Source of the DNA: Acanthornis magna
Lineage: Eukaryota > Chordata > Aves > Passeriformes > Acanthizidae
Assembly: GCA_036785705.1 (NCBI GenBank)
Contig: JAWUZG010000032.1
Span: 15,394,001-15,458,000 of the forward strand
Direction: 5' to 3'
Length of the DNA: 64,000 nucleotides
Part shown: one piece after another, positions 52,571 through 62,935 of the stretch
Layout of the letters: every line of letters starts with the position of its first letter
How positions within the stretch are numbered: the first letter of the stretch is position 1
Notes under the pieces: model-generated
What the model was told of the DNA's origin: nothing
Database searches by the model: none
The model's input: only the letters and a program-made list of their open reading frames with translations
Program-made: the position numbers and the translations under genes

Positions 52571-53307
52571 CCAACCTCACACATCATTTCTGTAGTGCTG
52601 AAAAACAGGATGAGCTCAGCTCCATGAGGGCTGCTTGGAAGATTGTCACTGAACAACCCCTTTACTCTCCCCGGGATTTATGGTCCAGCTCTTACAGGCC
52701 CAGCTGAGGCAGTCTAAGACACCAGTGCCCCACTGCCTTCTCCCAGTTTGAGAGATGACCACCCCTAGCTCAGAGTTGGCAGAAACAGTTGTGCCCCAAC
52801 AACCCTCTTCTGTTAACTCTGCTCTGGGGACAGCACAGGGCAGCAGATCACGAGGCCTATAATGGCTGCCATCACCACACCTAAATCCCTTGGAGGTCAT
52901 TTCCAGGTGGACTTTACCTCTGAATTTCAAACAATGTCATTATTCCTGGATCATTTTTCTCCATGAATGGATCATTTCAAGGAAATATAAAAAACAGTTC
53001 TATGATCAGATGCAGTCTAAGTCTTATGACCACTGCCCTTGATTTAAGAGGAGCAGAAATCCCCTGCACAACTCTTTCCAGCAGGCAAGCATTTAATAAA
53101 TCTTCTGAAAGTGTGAGGAAAATATGGGAAAAAAGGAGACACTGATAAGAGAAATACTTTCAAAACAGACAGCAACAACAGAGAGTTTAAAGTAATTTTC
53201 TAGCCAAGTAATTGCAATAGTTCTCTGTCATAATTTCCCATGGAGGAAAAATGTCAAAAACAAATAGGTAATAATAAGTAAGTCTGAACCACAGAAAATC
53301 TGTTGTA

Positions 53308-53330
53308 CTGTCCTTCCAAGGGAAGGACAG
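53308..53330. repeat. Perfect inverted repeat, 10-bp arms and 3-nt loop
   Basis: CTGTCCTTCC, then AAG, then GGAAGGACAG. The arms are exact complements. No associated element or transcript is visible. Confidence 0.9.
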
Positions 53331-55058
53331 AACTCATGTCAAAATAGGAGGTCTGTGTTTTTCTAATCACACAAAACTCATGGTCTACATCAGTTCTCGG
53401 CCCCTGACTGCATGGATTATGGTGGGTACTAACTCTCTCATGAGCAGTGTGACTGACTTTGGCCTGTTCTTCAGCAGTTCAGCTGTGTACTTCCTTCCTT
53501 AAGGTGGGAGAGACAACTAGGGAATGGAAGAACCACATTCTGATAGCTGTGATTCCACCCAAACCTCAGTTCTCAGCATGTCAGGACATTCTGTCCGCTT
53601 TTCCTAGTGAGTAATACTAACTCCGCTTCCCTATTCCTTTAGGTGTATCTCCCTGCTCAGTGCCTTGGTTACAGTCCCTGGGCTGCTTTCCAGAAGCCAT
53701 CAAAGCTGCCTGGCTCCCCCACAGGCTAGGAAGAGGGAATGAGGTGGGATTTAGGTTATCTGACCATGGCCCGAAGCAAAGAGTCCAAGTATCCTGCCAG
53801 CAGGTGACAATTGTTTGGCTCTCCTCACCTTAGCCATCATGTATGCTTGATCCAGGCCAAATCCCACCCAGTCCAGGGGCTATCTGTTCCTACAAGCTTC
53901 CAGTCAACCTTTAGAAGCACAGTGTATACACACACACTCCTCAGGCGGTTCCCCGTGAATGTGCCAGGCCATTAAAAATGTTTCTTGTTCCCAGCTTGGA
54001 AATATTTGACCAGTTGAAGAGAAATATACTTTTGGCATGTACTCCCAAACCACACTTTGTTTTCATATTCTTTACTATCAGTAAAGACATTTCAATAAGC
54101 CACAAAAAATTCTAGATGAATTTGCTCAGTTAAAAGCATTTCGGAATCTACGCTATAAACAGAAACAGAGCTGGCTCAACAGCAACACTTCCTAAAACCC
54201 CAAGTACTCAACACTAAGTTATGCAGAGGAAACAAGACAGTTTTAGTCATAAAAAGCAAACTCTGCTCTCATACTGGGTATTTCTGTCATTTATATGAGA
54301 CACAGTAAAAAGTAATCAGACCTCTTTCATGTTATTTGCCCACTGCCTTAGCATGAAAATTAGTTCTAGAGAAGTAAAGTGTAATTTAATATGCCTATTA
54401 TGACAATACGAAGGAGACACCTTTCCCTTTTCTACTCCAGGTGACTTCAAAACTACCTCTCCAGATGCCTACATACACTTGCTTTCCGGCCATCAGCTGA
54501 GATGGAAGAGCAGTGGCAAAAGCCAGCAAATTTCCTCCAGAACTTTCCTGGAGACACACTGATAGGATGGGATTGGATTTAGGATTTTGAGTCAAGCTAG
54601 ATATCAGCTCAGTTTGTACCATCACAGCAGCATGGAGCAATTTCAACACTGCTGGAACCAGTGGATCAGACATATGAGCAATGCCTGCTGTTCCTGCTGC
54701 TTGGATATGCTCCTATTTCCTGCATATCCCTCTATGCAGTCTGGACACAGGTACAAGTCACGTGTTTAACCACGAAGCTGCATATTCTCAGGGAATAAAC
54801 CTGCTAATACCCTGTGCAGCTGAGGCTGGAGGTAAAAAAAAGGGTTTAATAGGTTCCCCCACTTTTTATGCCTGTCTTAGGGTCAGAGGTGTCATCAGGT
54901 AATCCTTTCTCAATGGAGAGGGAAAACGAGAAGTTCTGGTAGTTGATTTGTTGTTTTTGTGGACATTCTGTTCTAAATGCAGAAACTGTGCTGTTTTCAA
55001 GTTTTTGTTTTTGCACAGAGAAAAAAGTGCTCCCCTTCAAAGAGAGGGTAGAAGTGCA

Positions 55059-55060
<2 letters not shown>

Positions 55061-55092
<32 letters not shown>

Positions 55093-55096
55093 AACC
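55061..55096. repeat. (AAAAC)n simple repeat
   Basis: About five AAAAC units flanked by longer A runs. No SINE or LINE body was recognised to its left. Confidence 0.95.
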
Positions 55097-56299
55097 ACAC
55101 TTTAGGAATGTTTCTCACAGGAAAAAAAAAAGGACACTCATACAAAAGGACCCATAAGGCAAAATTCACAGGGGTGTAAGACTATAAGATAGGAAATATT
55201 AAAGCTTACCAAACTTTTCTGCTAATCACACACCGAACCTGTCTAACTCCTCTCCCCTCACACACAACTAGACAAGCTCCAACTCGGTGAATCTCAGTAA
55301 GAACAGACTGCACTACACCAGACTCTGCATCTTGACCTGAACTAACACTCTTACATGGATGCTAAGAACACTGCTAAAGAAACACAGGCCCTATTGTTAA
55401 TCATTGCTTTTAGCAAACTTCCCTCACAGCCTGAGCTAAGCACTATATTGTGAAGAAATCACTAGAACCACTATGTTGCAAGTGACTTTTAAATCAAGTG
55501 CATCAGTTATATGATATTTAGCACTGTGCTGTAAAGGGTGGTAAATGGAGGTGTCATAAATATCTGACTTTATCATCTGTTGACTCATAATCCAGATGCC
55601 AATGGGATATAAATCATGTAAAGCGTGTTTCCAGATTAGGAAAGTCTGGCTGTTCACTATTGTTCTAGCAAACCACATCATTTCTTTGTAGGATCAGGAG
55701 TGCCCTCTGATGGATAGCAGCTATTACTGGGAAGTAAGAGTTGACTGGAAAGTGGCACATCCTAAATCTATGCAATACAGGATGTTCTCACATCCTGCAC
55801 TATGCATTTGCAGTCTTCTGTATGCTTAACTTCTAAAATAACCAACTTTGTCTTGTTGGGAATAAGTTTTTTCATATTTCTCTTTCCATTTCCCTAACTT
55901 ATATTGGTATTAGGGATGCAATCAGGGCACTGCATATGCTTTTAAAATATCTAGTTCTAAAATAAATTAATTGAAAAAAAATTTAAGATATAAACCACAC
56001 AATTTGTATAACAAGCTCTGAGAAAGGCCTTGAAAGGCTCTGACAAATTCAGACACCTGAAAATTCAGATATTCAGCTGAATATAAAAAAATATGTAACT
56101 GGAGAAAACAGGTAAACTCTCTTAAGAAGTGCTTATGTGCACGTAAGAGCCCAAGAGCTTGTATGTATTTTTCTAGCTCTATAAGCTAACCTAATAGAAC
56201 ATGTTAACTCTCTCTGCAAACTTTGCCTCATTTACATTCTTACGCAAACACAACAGAACTATGAAAAAAAAAGAAATACTTTTTTTCTTTCTCATCTGT

Positions 56300-56383
56300 T
56301 GCTTTACCTGTCTGTCAGGTATTGAGCATCTTTGGGCTGCTTATAATTTTAAATTTTATCATCTATAATATCAACTGCCCTTC
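56300..56383 (+). repeat. Direct repeat copy 1 (84 bp)
   Basis: This 84-bp AT-rich segment (from TGCTTTACCTGTCTG to ATCAACTGCCCTTC) recurs at 57270-57353 with one difference (GAGCATCTT here, GAGCACCTT there). Flanking sequences on both sides are unrelated to those of copy 2. It does not match a transposon I know. Confidence 0.95.
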
Positions 56384-57269
56384 CCAAACTGACTTGGTAG
56401 CTGGTGAAGCATCACAGACTTGGAGCTTTCTGTGCAGACAACCACTGTGCTACACGGTAACATCTCTCCCACTGAAGTAGCAGGACTGGAGCTAATGCCT
56501 TTGGTGAGAGAAAATCCCCTCAAACTGGTCACAACCGCATGCTTTCCCTATTATACACCAAAAAAATATAAATGCAAATTTGAAATATCCAAGCCCTTAC
56601 AATACTCATGAACTGCACCTTAGGGTTAACAGTAATTAATACTAATTCTGAAGACCACCTGAAGACCCTTTAAAAAGTCAGGCAAAATACTAAGAATTGC
56701 ACATCATTTAGTAAGTGACAAATGCAAACACCCACCAGTTTCAGAGCAAAACCCATCTCCTTAGATGTGCAAAGGAAGATGAGTGGCATCAAAGAATGTG
56801 GCTGGTGAACAGGGACCTAAGTACATTTTCCCCACATCTCCATCACTGCCACAGATGTACAAAGGCAGCAGCCATTTTGCCCTAGGTCTGTTGCACTCTG
56901 TTAGCAGAGACACACACAAGCTCTGCTCTCTCACCGCTACCTTATTTTATTGTTATTTTTAAGATCTAAACAAAATGTCATTTTCAGATTTTTCCCTCTG
57001 ATGAGAAAAGCAGGAGGAGATAACAGCTTTGCATGAAAGAGACCAGCAGCAAGTTTTTCTGTCACAGCTTTTACTTGAGTTTCACCAATACCATAGAACC
57101 CAAAATATTCTGAAATAGGCAATACTTGCATATTATGACTGGAGTGTCCCTTTTCCACGTGGAATTGCAACCAGCTGAAACTCAGACTGGTATTATCCAG
57201 ACACTGACCTGGATGGAGTACGAGACATCTCTTGAGCAAATCCGTCTCTGCAGGGCCCTGTCCCTCCCG
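56384..57269. other. Sequence between the two 84-bp copies, no gene seen
   Basis: Unique-looking sequence with short open frames only (about 56937-57239 on -, 57126-57338 on +) and no recognisable product. Confidence 0.5.
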
Positions 57270-57353
57270 TGCTTTACCTGTCTGTCAGGTATTGAGCACC
57301 TTTGGGCTGCTTATAATTTTAAATTTTATCATCTATAATATCAACTGCCCTTC
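57270..57353 (+). repeat. Direct repeat copy 2 (84 bp)
   Basis: The second copy of the 56300-56383 segment, 83 of 84 bases identical and offset by 970 bp. It ends exactly at the sharp change to the GC-rich CpG island (AGCCCAGCAGCCTGGCGAGC from 57354). Confidence 0.95.
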
Positions 57354-58740
57354 AGCCCAGCAGCCTGGCGAGCCCCGGAGCAGTGAGCACGCTGCGGGAG
57401 CGCCTCCAGGCCCCTGAGGGCTCTGCCTCCAGCCAAAGGGGTTCCTACCCTCGTTCTGCCTCCGCCTGAGGAAAAACTGCGCAAGCCTTTGTCCCTGAAT
57501 GGTTTCTACATCCCCTAGCACATGCTCCGGGGCGAGAGCAGGAGGAGGCAGGCGCCCTGCTCGGGCCCTCCCCGGGTGCGGCTCTGCCCCAGCCCCGGCC
57601 CCTCACGGAGGGCGCTAGTGACGGGGAAGGGGAAACCCACTGCTGTTTCCCCTCCGCTGCCCGCGACCCCCGAGAAGCCACATGCCGCCTAATAAAGTTT
57701 CACACAGTCGCTCCCGACGGTCATTCCGTCCCAAGGCTTCAGCCTCGGCCGCGACCACCCCGGGCTGCGAGAAGGAGGCAGCGGGGGAAAGACGGAGCCA
57801 CTGCAGCTCGGAGCCCGCAGAGCCATCCCCTTTCCCAGCGATAGGGCTCCCGGCTCAGCGCCGGGCAGGGCGAGGCGGCCCCGAGGAAGGGCCGGGCCGG
57901 CAGCGATATCCCTGGGGCCGGCAGCGATATCCCTGGGGCCGGCAGCGATATCCCTGGGGCCGGCAGCGATATCCCTGGGGCCGGCAGCGATGTCCCTGGG
58001 GCCGGCAGCGATGTCCCTGGGGCCGGCAGCGATGTCCCTGGGGCCGGCAGCGATATCCCTGGGGCCGGCAGCGATGTCCCTGGGGCCGGCAGCGATGTCC
58101 CTGGGGCCGGCAGCCGTATCCCTGGGGCCGGCAGCGATATCCCTGGGACCGGCAGCTGTATCCCTGGGGCCGGCAGCCGTATCCCTGGGGCCGGCAGCGA
58201 TGTCCCTGGGGCCGGCAGCTGTATCCCTGGGGCTGGCAGCCGTATCCCTGGGGCCGGCAGCGATATCCCTGGGACCGGCAGCGGTATCCCTGGGGCCGGC
58301 AGCCGTATCCCTGGGGCCGGCAGCAATATCCCTGGGGCCGGCAGCTGTATCCCTGGGGCCGGCAGCGATGTCCCTGGGGCTGGCAGCGATATCCCTGGGG
58401 CCGGCAGCGATGTCCCTGGGGCTGGCAGCGATATCCCTGGGGCCGGCAGCTGTATCCCTGGGGCTGGCAGCTGTATCCCTGGGGCCGGCAGCAATATCCC
58501 TGGGGCCGGCAGCCGTATCCCTGGGGCCGGCAGCAATATCCCTGGGGCCGGCAGCTGTATCCCTGGGGCTGGCAGCTGTATCCCTGGGGCTGGCAGCTGT
58601 ATCCCTGGGGCTGGCAGCTGTATCCCTGGCGCCGCCGCACACTGCGTGTGCCTCGGGAGCGCAGGGCAGCGGTGCCCGGAGTGTCCTGGAGCGCTCAGAG
58701 CCGCCTTGGAAAACGTGGGGAAACGGCCTGGGAAATCATT
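57354..58740. promoter_or_regulatory. CpG island, candidate promoter
   Basis: An abrupt change from AT-rich DNA to about 1.4 kb that is GC-rich and dense in CpG (GGCGAGCCCCGGAGC, CTGCGGGAGCGCC, CCCGCGACCCCCGAG, GCCGGGCAGGGCGAGGCGGC). It is the only such island in the window. In birds such islands usually mark promoters. It contains the 21-bp array and the proposed first exon. No TATA box stands out and the direction of transcription is inferred only from the downstream splice donor. Confidence 0.7.
57901..58635. repeat. GC-rich minisatellite, 35 units of 21 bp
   Basis: Thirty-five consecutive 21-bp units with no insertion or deletion. Each unit is CAGC, four variable bases (GATA, GATG, CGTA, TGTA, AATA or GGTA), then TCCCTGGGGCCGG. 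Two units have GGGACC, seven have GGGGCT, and the last unit is degenerate. Units 1-10 are nearly uniform (GATA/GATG only), and later units are mixed with short higher-order patterns (a GATG-CTGG + GATA-CCGG pair repeated at 58363-58446, and four successive TGTA units at the right end). Because 21 is a multiple of 3 and no stop occurs, all six frames are open throughout, so long open frames here are not in themselves evidence of coding. Confidence 0.97.
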
Positions 58741-60651
58741 TGGAATTTTCGCTAATTTATGCTGAATTGGTGGAAGACTGTCACGGTCAAGGTAAATGAA
58801 ACATATTTTACACTTACTAGTGGGACTGTTTTATTTTCGAGGCAGATTACTGGTTTATGAAAATGTCTAAAGCAGTGCCTTTTGGCTGGTTTTAGAGCAG
58901 GTCTCCCAGTTTCATGCTATAAACCTTTCCCACACCTCTACCACTGCCACCCACACCACCCTTTTGAAGACACTCAGGTGCCATGCCAAGCCTCAGGGCC
59001 ATGCTGTGTCCTTGGCACCTCACAGAACTTGATCCAAGTCCATCCGAGTGCAGATCCAGCCTTCTGGCCTCCACCTTAATTTTGTACTTTCTTGCATTTT
59101 CCCATGTGGGGCTGGGGAGGGGTCTGGATCACCAGTCTTAGGAGGAGTGGCTGAGGGAGCTGGGGGTGTTTAGCCTGGAGAAGAGGAAGCTTGAGGGGAG
59201 CCTTATTGCTCTCTACAGCTCCCTGAAAGGAGGCTGCAGCCGGGTGGGGGTCAGCCTCTTCTCCCAGGCAACCAGTGAGAGGACAAGAAAATATAATCTT
59301 AGACTGCACCAGGGGAGATCTTGGTTGGACATTAGGAGGAATTTCTTCACAGAAAAGGTGATAAGATGATGGAATGGACTGCCCAGGGAGATGGTGGAGT
59401 CACCATCCCTGGAGGTGTTAAAGGAAAGAATGGACATGGCACTCAGTGGCCTGGTCTAGTTGACGTGGTAATGTTCAGTCATAGGTTGGATTTTAGATAG
59501 TTTCATGGATCAATAATCTGAATAGAAAACAAAACAGGTCCACTAAAAAATGGAAAGGTTTATTTTGACCTTAAAATTTTTCCACTCATTTAAGCATAAA
59601 TTAGCTAAAATTCCAAATGATGTGCATTTCCAAATTAAAAAAGCTTCAGTTTAAAAGATGAAATAAGTTGTGATTTTAACATCTTTTCAAAACACTTTCC
59701 CATCAAGATTAAAAGGAACTGACCCTTTTAAGTTAACATTTTGTTCCAAATGTAGGTGTGGTCTAGTGGAAAATAGTCATTATAATAATCATCATTATAA
59801 TATCACCAACATTATTGGCATCACAAATACCAAGAGATCCCAGTGCCTATGGTATCTAGATGTAGCAGGGTGCAATACCTGCTGTTACTGCTTATCTATG
59901 GCAGTCGCATCTGCAAAATAAAATCTGTTTCCAAAATGTGAGATGGGTGGTAAAAGAGTTGGGATAAGGGGAAATACTTGTAGTTTTCTTAGAGGACCTA
60001 AACTGTATGGAAATAGCTCAGAAACAGCAGCTGGCTTATGAGGATGCAAAATAATATGGTAAAAGATGTCTGCTGGGTCCTTCCTGTGTTCATGGCCTTT
60101 GGTGAAGTGCTTATGAACAGTGTCAGAAGGAAAGTACCTGAGCTGGAGCCAGGGAAAGAGAGTTACAGATTGTTGAGGCTGTCCTTTGGTGAAAACTTTA
60201 TCATTTGAAATTGTCCTGGGTTTCTGTGGAATAAAACACTGCCTTTTGTTGCTGCCTAGCACTGAAGTAGCAAAATTACTGCCATTTGTACTCTTAAGAG
60301 ATCGGGGTATTGTCAGTTAAGTAGTATGACACCATTCCTGTGTGAACACGTGGTTTTAATTTATTCTCCGAAGTTTGACTGGACTTAGTCTTTATAGGTG
60401 AGGCCCTTCAGATCTTGCATACCTGTCTCTGCCGTAAATAAGGTGTTGTACTAGAAGTGCAGTGTTGCACTTCTTGTTTTGCTTGTCATTCCCCTGATCT
60501 GAAATCTTCTTTTGATTTGCTGACAATTCCAGGCAATCATGAATCAAAAGCAATAGATATGAGAAATGCAGAATTAAAAGCAGTCCAGAAACAGAGCTCC
60601 ATGGACCAAAAGGCAGTGAATTCCCTAGCCACTGGGATGGATGGACTTTAA
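57990..60651 (+). CDS. Candidate two-exon gene, heptapeptide-repeat protein (unrecognised)
   Basis: The proposed coding parts are 57990-58791 and 60533-60651. The frame has no stop from 57696. Its first ATG is inside the 21-bp array at 57990, where it reads [I/M/V]SLG[P/L]AA repeats. It leaves the array at about 58636 ([18 protein letters not shown]...) and ends [10 protein letters not shown] plus one base at the donor TCAAG|GTAAAT. The acceptor GACAATTCCAG at 60532 supplies two bases, giving GGC (Gly). The frame continues [20 protein letters not shown]... for 38 codons to TAA at 60649-60651. It is the only open frame of that exon. The joined product would be 306 residues. Weak points: the start lies inside a repeat, no domain is recognised, and 58636-58791 could be untranslated. 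A spliced lncRNA or chance are the alternatives. Confidence 0.3.
58792..60532 (+). other. Candidate intron of the CpG-island transcript
   Basis: It starts GTAAAT and ends ACAATTCCAG, preceded by a pyrimidine-rich stretch (AAATCTTCTTTTGATTTGC) with a plausible branch region GCTGACA. Length is 1741 bp. It contains a CR1 (+) at 59108-59515, which fits an intron or intergenic setting better than an exon. Confidence 0.3.
59108..59515 (+). mobile_element. CR1 LINE 3' portion, + strand
   Basis: Close to the CR1 consensus: GTGGCTGAGGGAGCTGGGGG, AGCCTGGAGAAGAGGAAGC, TATTGCTCTCTACAGCTCCC, AAAGGAGGCTGCAGCCGGG, CTTCTCCCAGGCAACCAGTG, GTTGGACATTAGGAGGAATT, TGGACATGGCACTCAGTGG, TCATAGGTTGGATTTTAGA. The final ATTCTATG tail is lost or decayed (TTTCATGGATCAATAATCT). 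Open frames at 59166-59437 on both strands are CR1-derived. Confidence 0.93.
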
Positions 60652-60690
60652 TCTGTCAATAATTTATTGGTGTTATGGAAAAATATCAAT

Positions 60691-60696
60691 AATAAA
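60691..60696 (+). terminator. Polyadenylation signal AATAAA of candidate terminal exon
   Basis: AATAAA lies 40 bp after the TAA stop of the 60533-60651 frame. It is followed by a T/GT-rich stretch (CAGTCTTGTTGCTTT, about 60713-60727), the usual arrangement for cleavage near 60710. The hexamer is also common by chance in AT-rich DNA. Confidence 0.4.
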
Positions 60697-60727
60697 ATGA
60701 TATGAAAATACCAGTCTTGTTGCTTTA

Positions 60728-62609
60728 TGGACAAATCGACCTAGCCAGTCCAACACCTAGAATGAGGGGAGACTGACGTGCAAACCATGGTCTATACATC
60801 TTTACCCTTCAGGCATGCCGAGGTGATGGCAAGATCAAAGAGGCTTTTGAAATGCCAAGTTCTGAGAAAGGAAATTGGGAAATATAACTCCAGAGTTAGC
60901 TGGAGGGGGCAGGGATGAGGGTCATGTTAGAAGGTGTTAACCACTGTAGAGAGAAGAGAGACTCTTATCCCAGATGGTGCAGACATTTCATTGTTGAAAT
61001 ACAACTGTGACCAGCCCATGTTATAAGGTAATGAAATCTGTCACAACTGTAACATCAAAAGTGGTCACAGGCTATAAAGGAACGGTGTTTGTGGGAGCAG
61101 TAGGGGCAAGAAATGTCGGACACTGGAGGCTGTGTCTCTGAGATGCTGTAGTCAAGAGGATCAGAAAGGAGAGGAAGGAAGAGATTGTCTTGCTGACAGC
61201 TGCCCGAGGATAGGAGCGGAGGACAAGTAAGATATTGCTTCCTTTGTAATGAATCCAAGATGTACCTCTGTAGCCTGACATGTACTGAGTAAACTGAGTT
61301 AGTTGCTCAGTCAGACAAGTCCTTTCAGTTCACTCTGGTTTTCCTATACATTCTTAGTACATTCTGTTTTAATTAGACCAGTTGAGTCCTTGATTGTTTG
61401 CAAATTTCATGCAGACTTTTCTGTAGCGGTGCTTCTAAAGAAGAGGAACTACAGAAAGATGCCTGGAGCCTATCATAGTTGGGATGTTTGGTCAAAGGGG
61501 CTTGGACTTTGGAGAATTCTCACAGGAGATGGCACTTGCAGAACTGGGGACTGGCAAACACAAAGGAAACACCTGTATGGTCAGACGTCCTTTTATCTTC
61601 CTCTGATTTTCTTATGACTAAGAATTTGAGTACAATGGAATTCAAATCAGAAAGAGGGATGTGAGACAGCTTTCATGAAAATCAATGCTCCAAAGTAGAA
61701 ATGTACTGAAAAGTGCAAAGTCATTGCAGGAACATAGGGGAGAGCAGACTAAAAAATGCAAGTGGCAGAACTAGACACTTCCAGCAGAGTGCAGCATCAC
61801 CCTGGATGAATGGTGCATGATGAGCATGAAGGCTGTGATCTGTTTGGCTACGGATAAAATAATAGGTGTCTGTTTCAAATAAATTTCTCAGAAAAATAGT
61901 TATGCCTTTCCATTTATAACTTTTGAATAATACTTAGATGCTCTTAAATTATTGACTGTGTACAATAAATGTGTTGGGGATGGAAAGTAGGAGAAAGAAT
62001 CTAGGACTGGAATTGGAAGTGGGAACCAGGAAGATCCAGGCCAGATACATGGTGAGGAGTGGAGGGTTAGCCAAAGAAATAATGAGTTGACTGGTAGCTT
62101 GGTGATAGGGCAGAACATTGGAAATAAAAGAACTCACAGGACTGACAGAGAAGAGAATGAAATGAGAGGAACTACAGGCAAAGAGAATGGGATTAGTACC
62201 TGGAGCCAGAGACACAAAATAAAAAAAGCTGTTGGAAGATGTGAGACAGGTGGGATCAAAGAGAGGAAGAATAAGCAGAAAGTATATTCTGTTAAGCAGG
62301 AAAGCCCATCTCTCTACAGAGGCCTTGGGATACATATGTGGCACCATTCTGCTTCCTGCAAGTCTCTGTGAAACCCCATGTCTGACATTACATAGTATTT
62401 TCCTATCAATGAAGAAAACATGCTCTTGCTGTCTGTCATTTTGAAAAAAGTCACCAGGAAGAGGTCAATACTGTGGATTTAGAGGTCCCAAGCCAACTGT
62501 GCTATCATGGAGATAAAAAGATACTGCCATGTGATAGAACTTCTGATTTTGTTTTTGTTCTCATTTTCTTCTTGAAAAAAACTAGGACATTGCAGACAAA
62601 ATTATTTTT
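60728..62609. other. Unique-looking sequence, no gene seen
   Basis: Short open frames only (for example about 61303-61617 on +, 61949-62347 on -). None is recognised and none has clear splice context. 62090-62280 is purine-rich. Confidence 0.5.
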
Positions 62610-62660
62610 TTTAACTTTCTTAAGGTCACAGAGTCAAATCTAGAAAAGTCAGGCAGTGCC
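62610..62660 (+). mobile_element. Possible MIR SINE remnant
   Basis: TTCTTAAGGTCACAGAGTCAAATC resembles the MIR core ('CTTGCCCAAGGTCACACAGC...'). Only about 25 bp match well, so the call is tentative. Confidence 0.25.
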
Positions 62661-62887
62661 AGCATTTTACCCAGTTCTCTGTGAAGAGGCATTATGATGG
62701 GTTCTTGAAGTACATGGCCACCTGGGTTTTTTTCCACTGGAATTCTGTTTCATTTTCTGTATGGAAAATCTTGTTTTGAGGATGATCAGATTTGTACAGG
62801 GAAGGAGGGTGACTTCCCTCCCTTTGTATCTAATTTGTTGCAGAAATACAAAGGACATAAAAGATGAGGAGAGAGGTTTATAGAAGA

Positions 62888-62935
62888 AGGACGGTGTTGT
62901 GGTTAGAGTCACTGGACAAACCCTGAATAACAGCA
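62888..62935 (+). mobile_element. Possible MIR SINE remnant, tRNA-related 5' part
   Basis: GGACGGTGTTGTGGTTAGAGTCACTGGAC follows the tRNA-derived head of MIR ('AGCGGTGTGGTGGTTAGAGCACTGGAC'). The core that should follow is not preserved. Confidence 0.4.

Larger units (their letters stand above)
52571..56299. other. Unique-looking sequence, no gene seen
   Basis: 52600-52930 and 53360-53960 are relatively GC-rich without a recognisable product. A perfect hairpin sits at 53308-53330 and an (AAAAC)n run at 55061-55096. A 91-codon - frame at about 54398-54673 has no recognisable product. Confidence 0.45.

Noticed and set aside
57689..58642. Long - strand frames through the 21-bp array (RDIAAGP, LPAPGIQ and QGYRCRP types)
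   Set aside because: All frames are open because of unit length and composition. I found no ATG start for these frames and no splice partner on that strand.
59166..59437. Short frames on both strands at 59.2-59.4 kb
   Set aside because: Entirely inside a CR1 copy.
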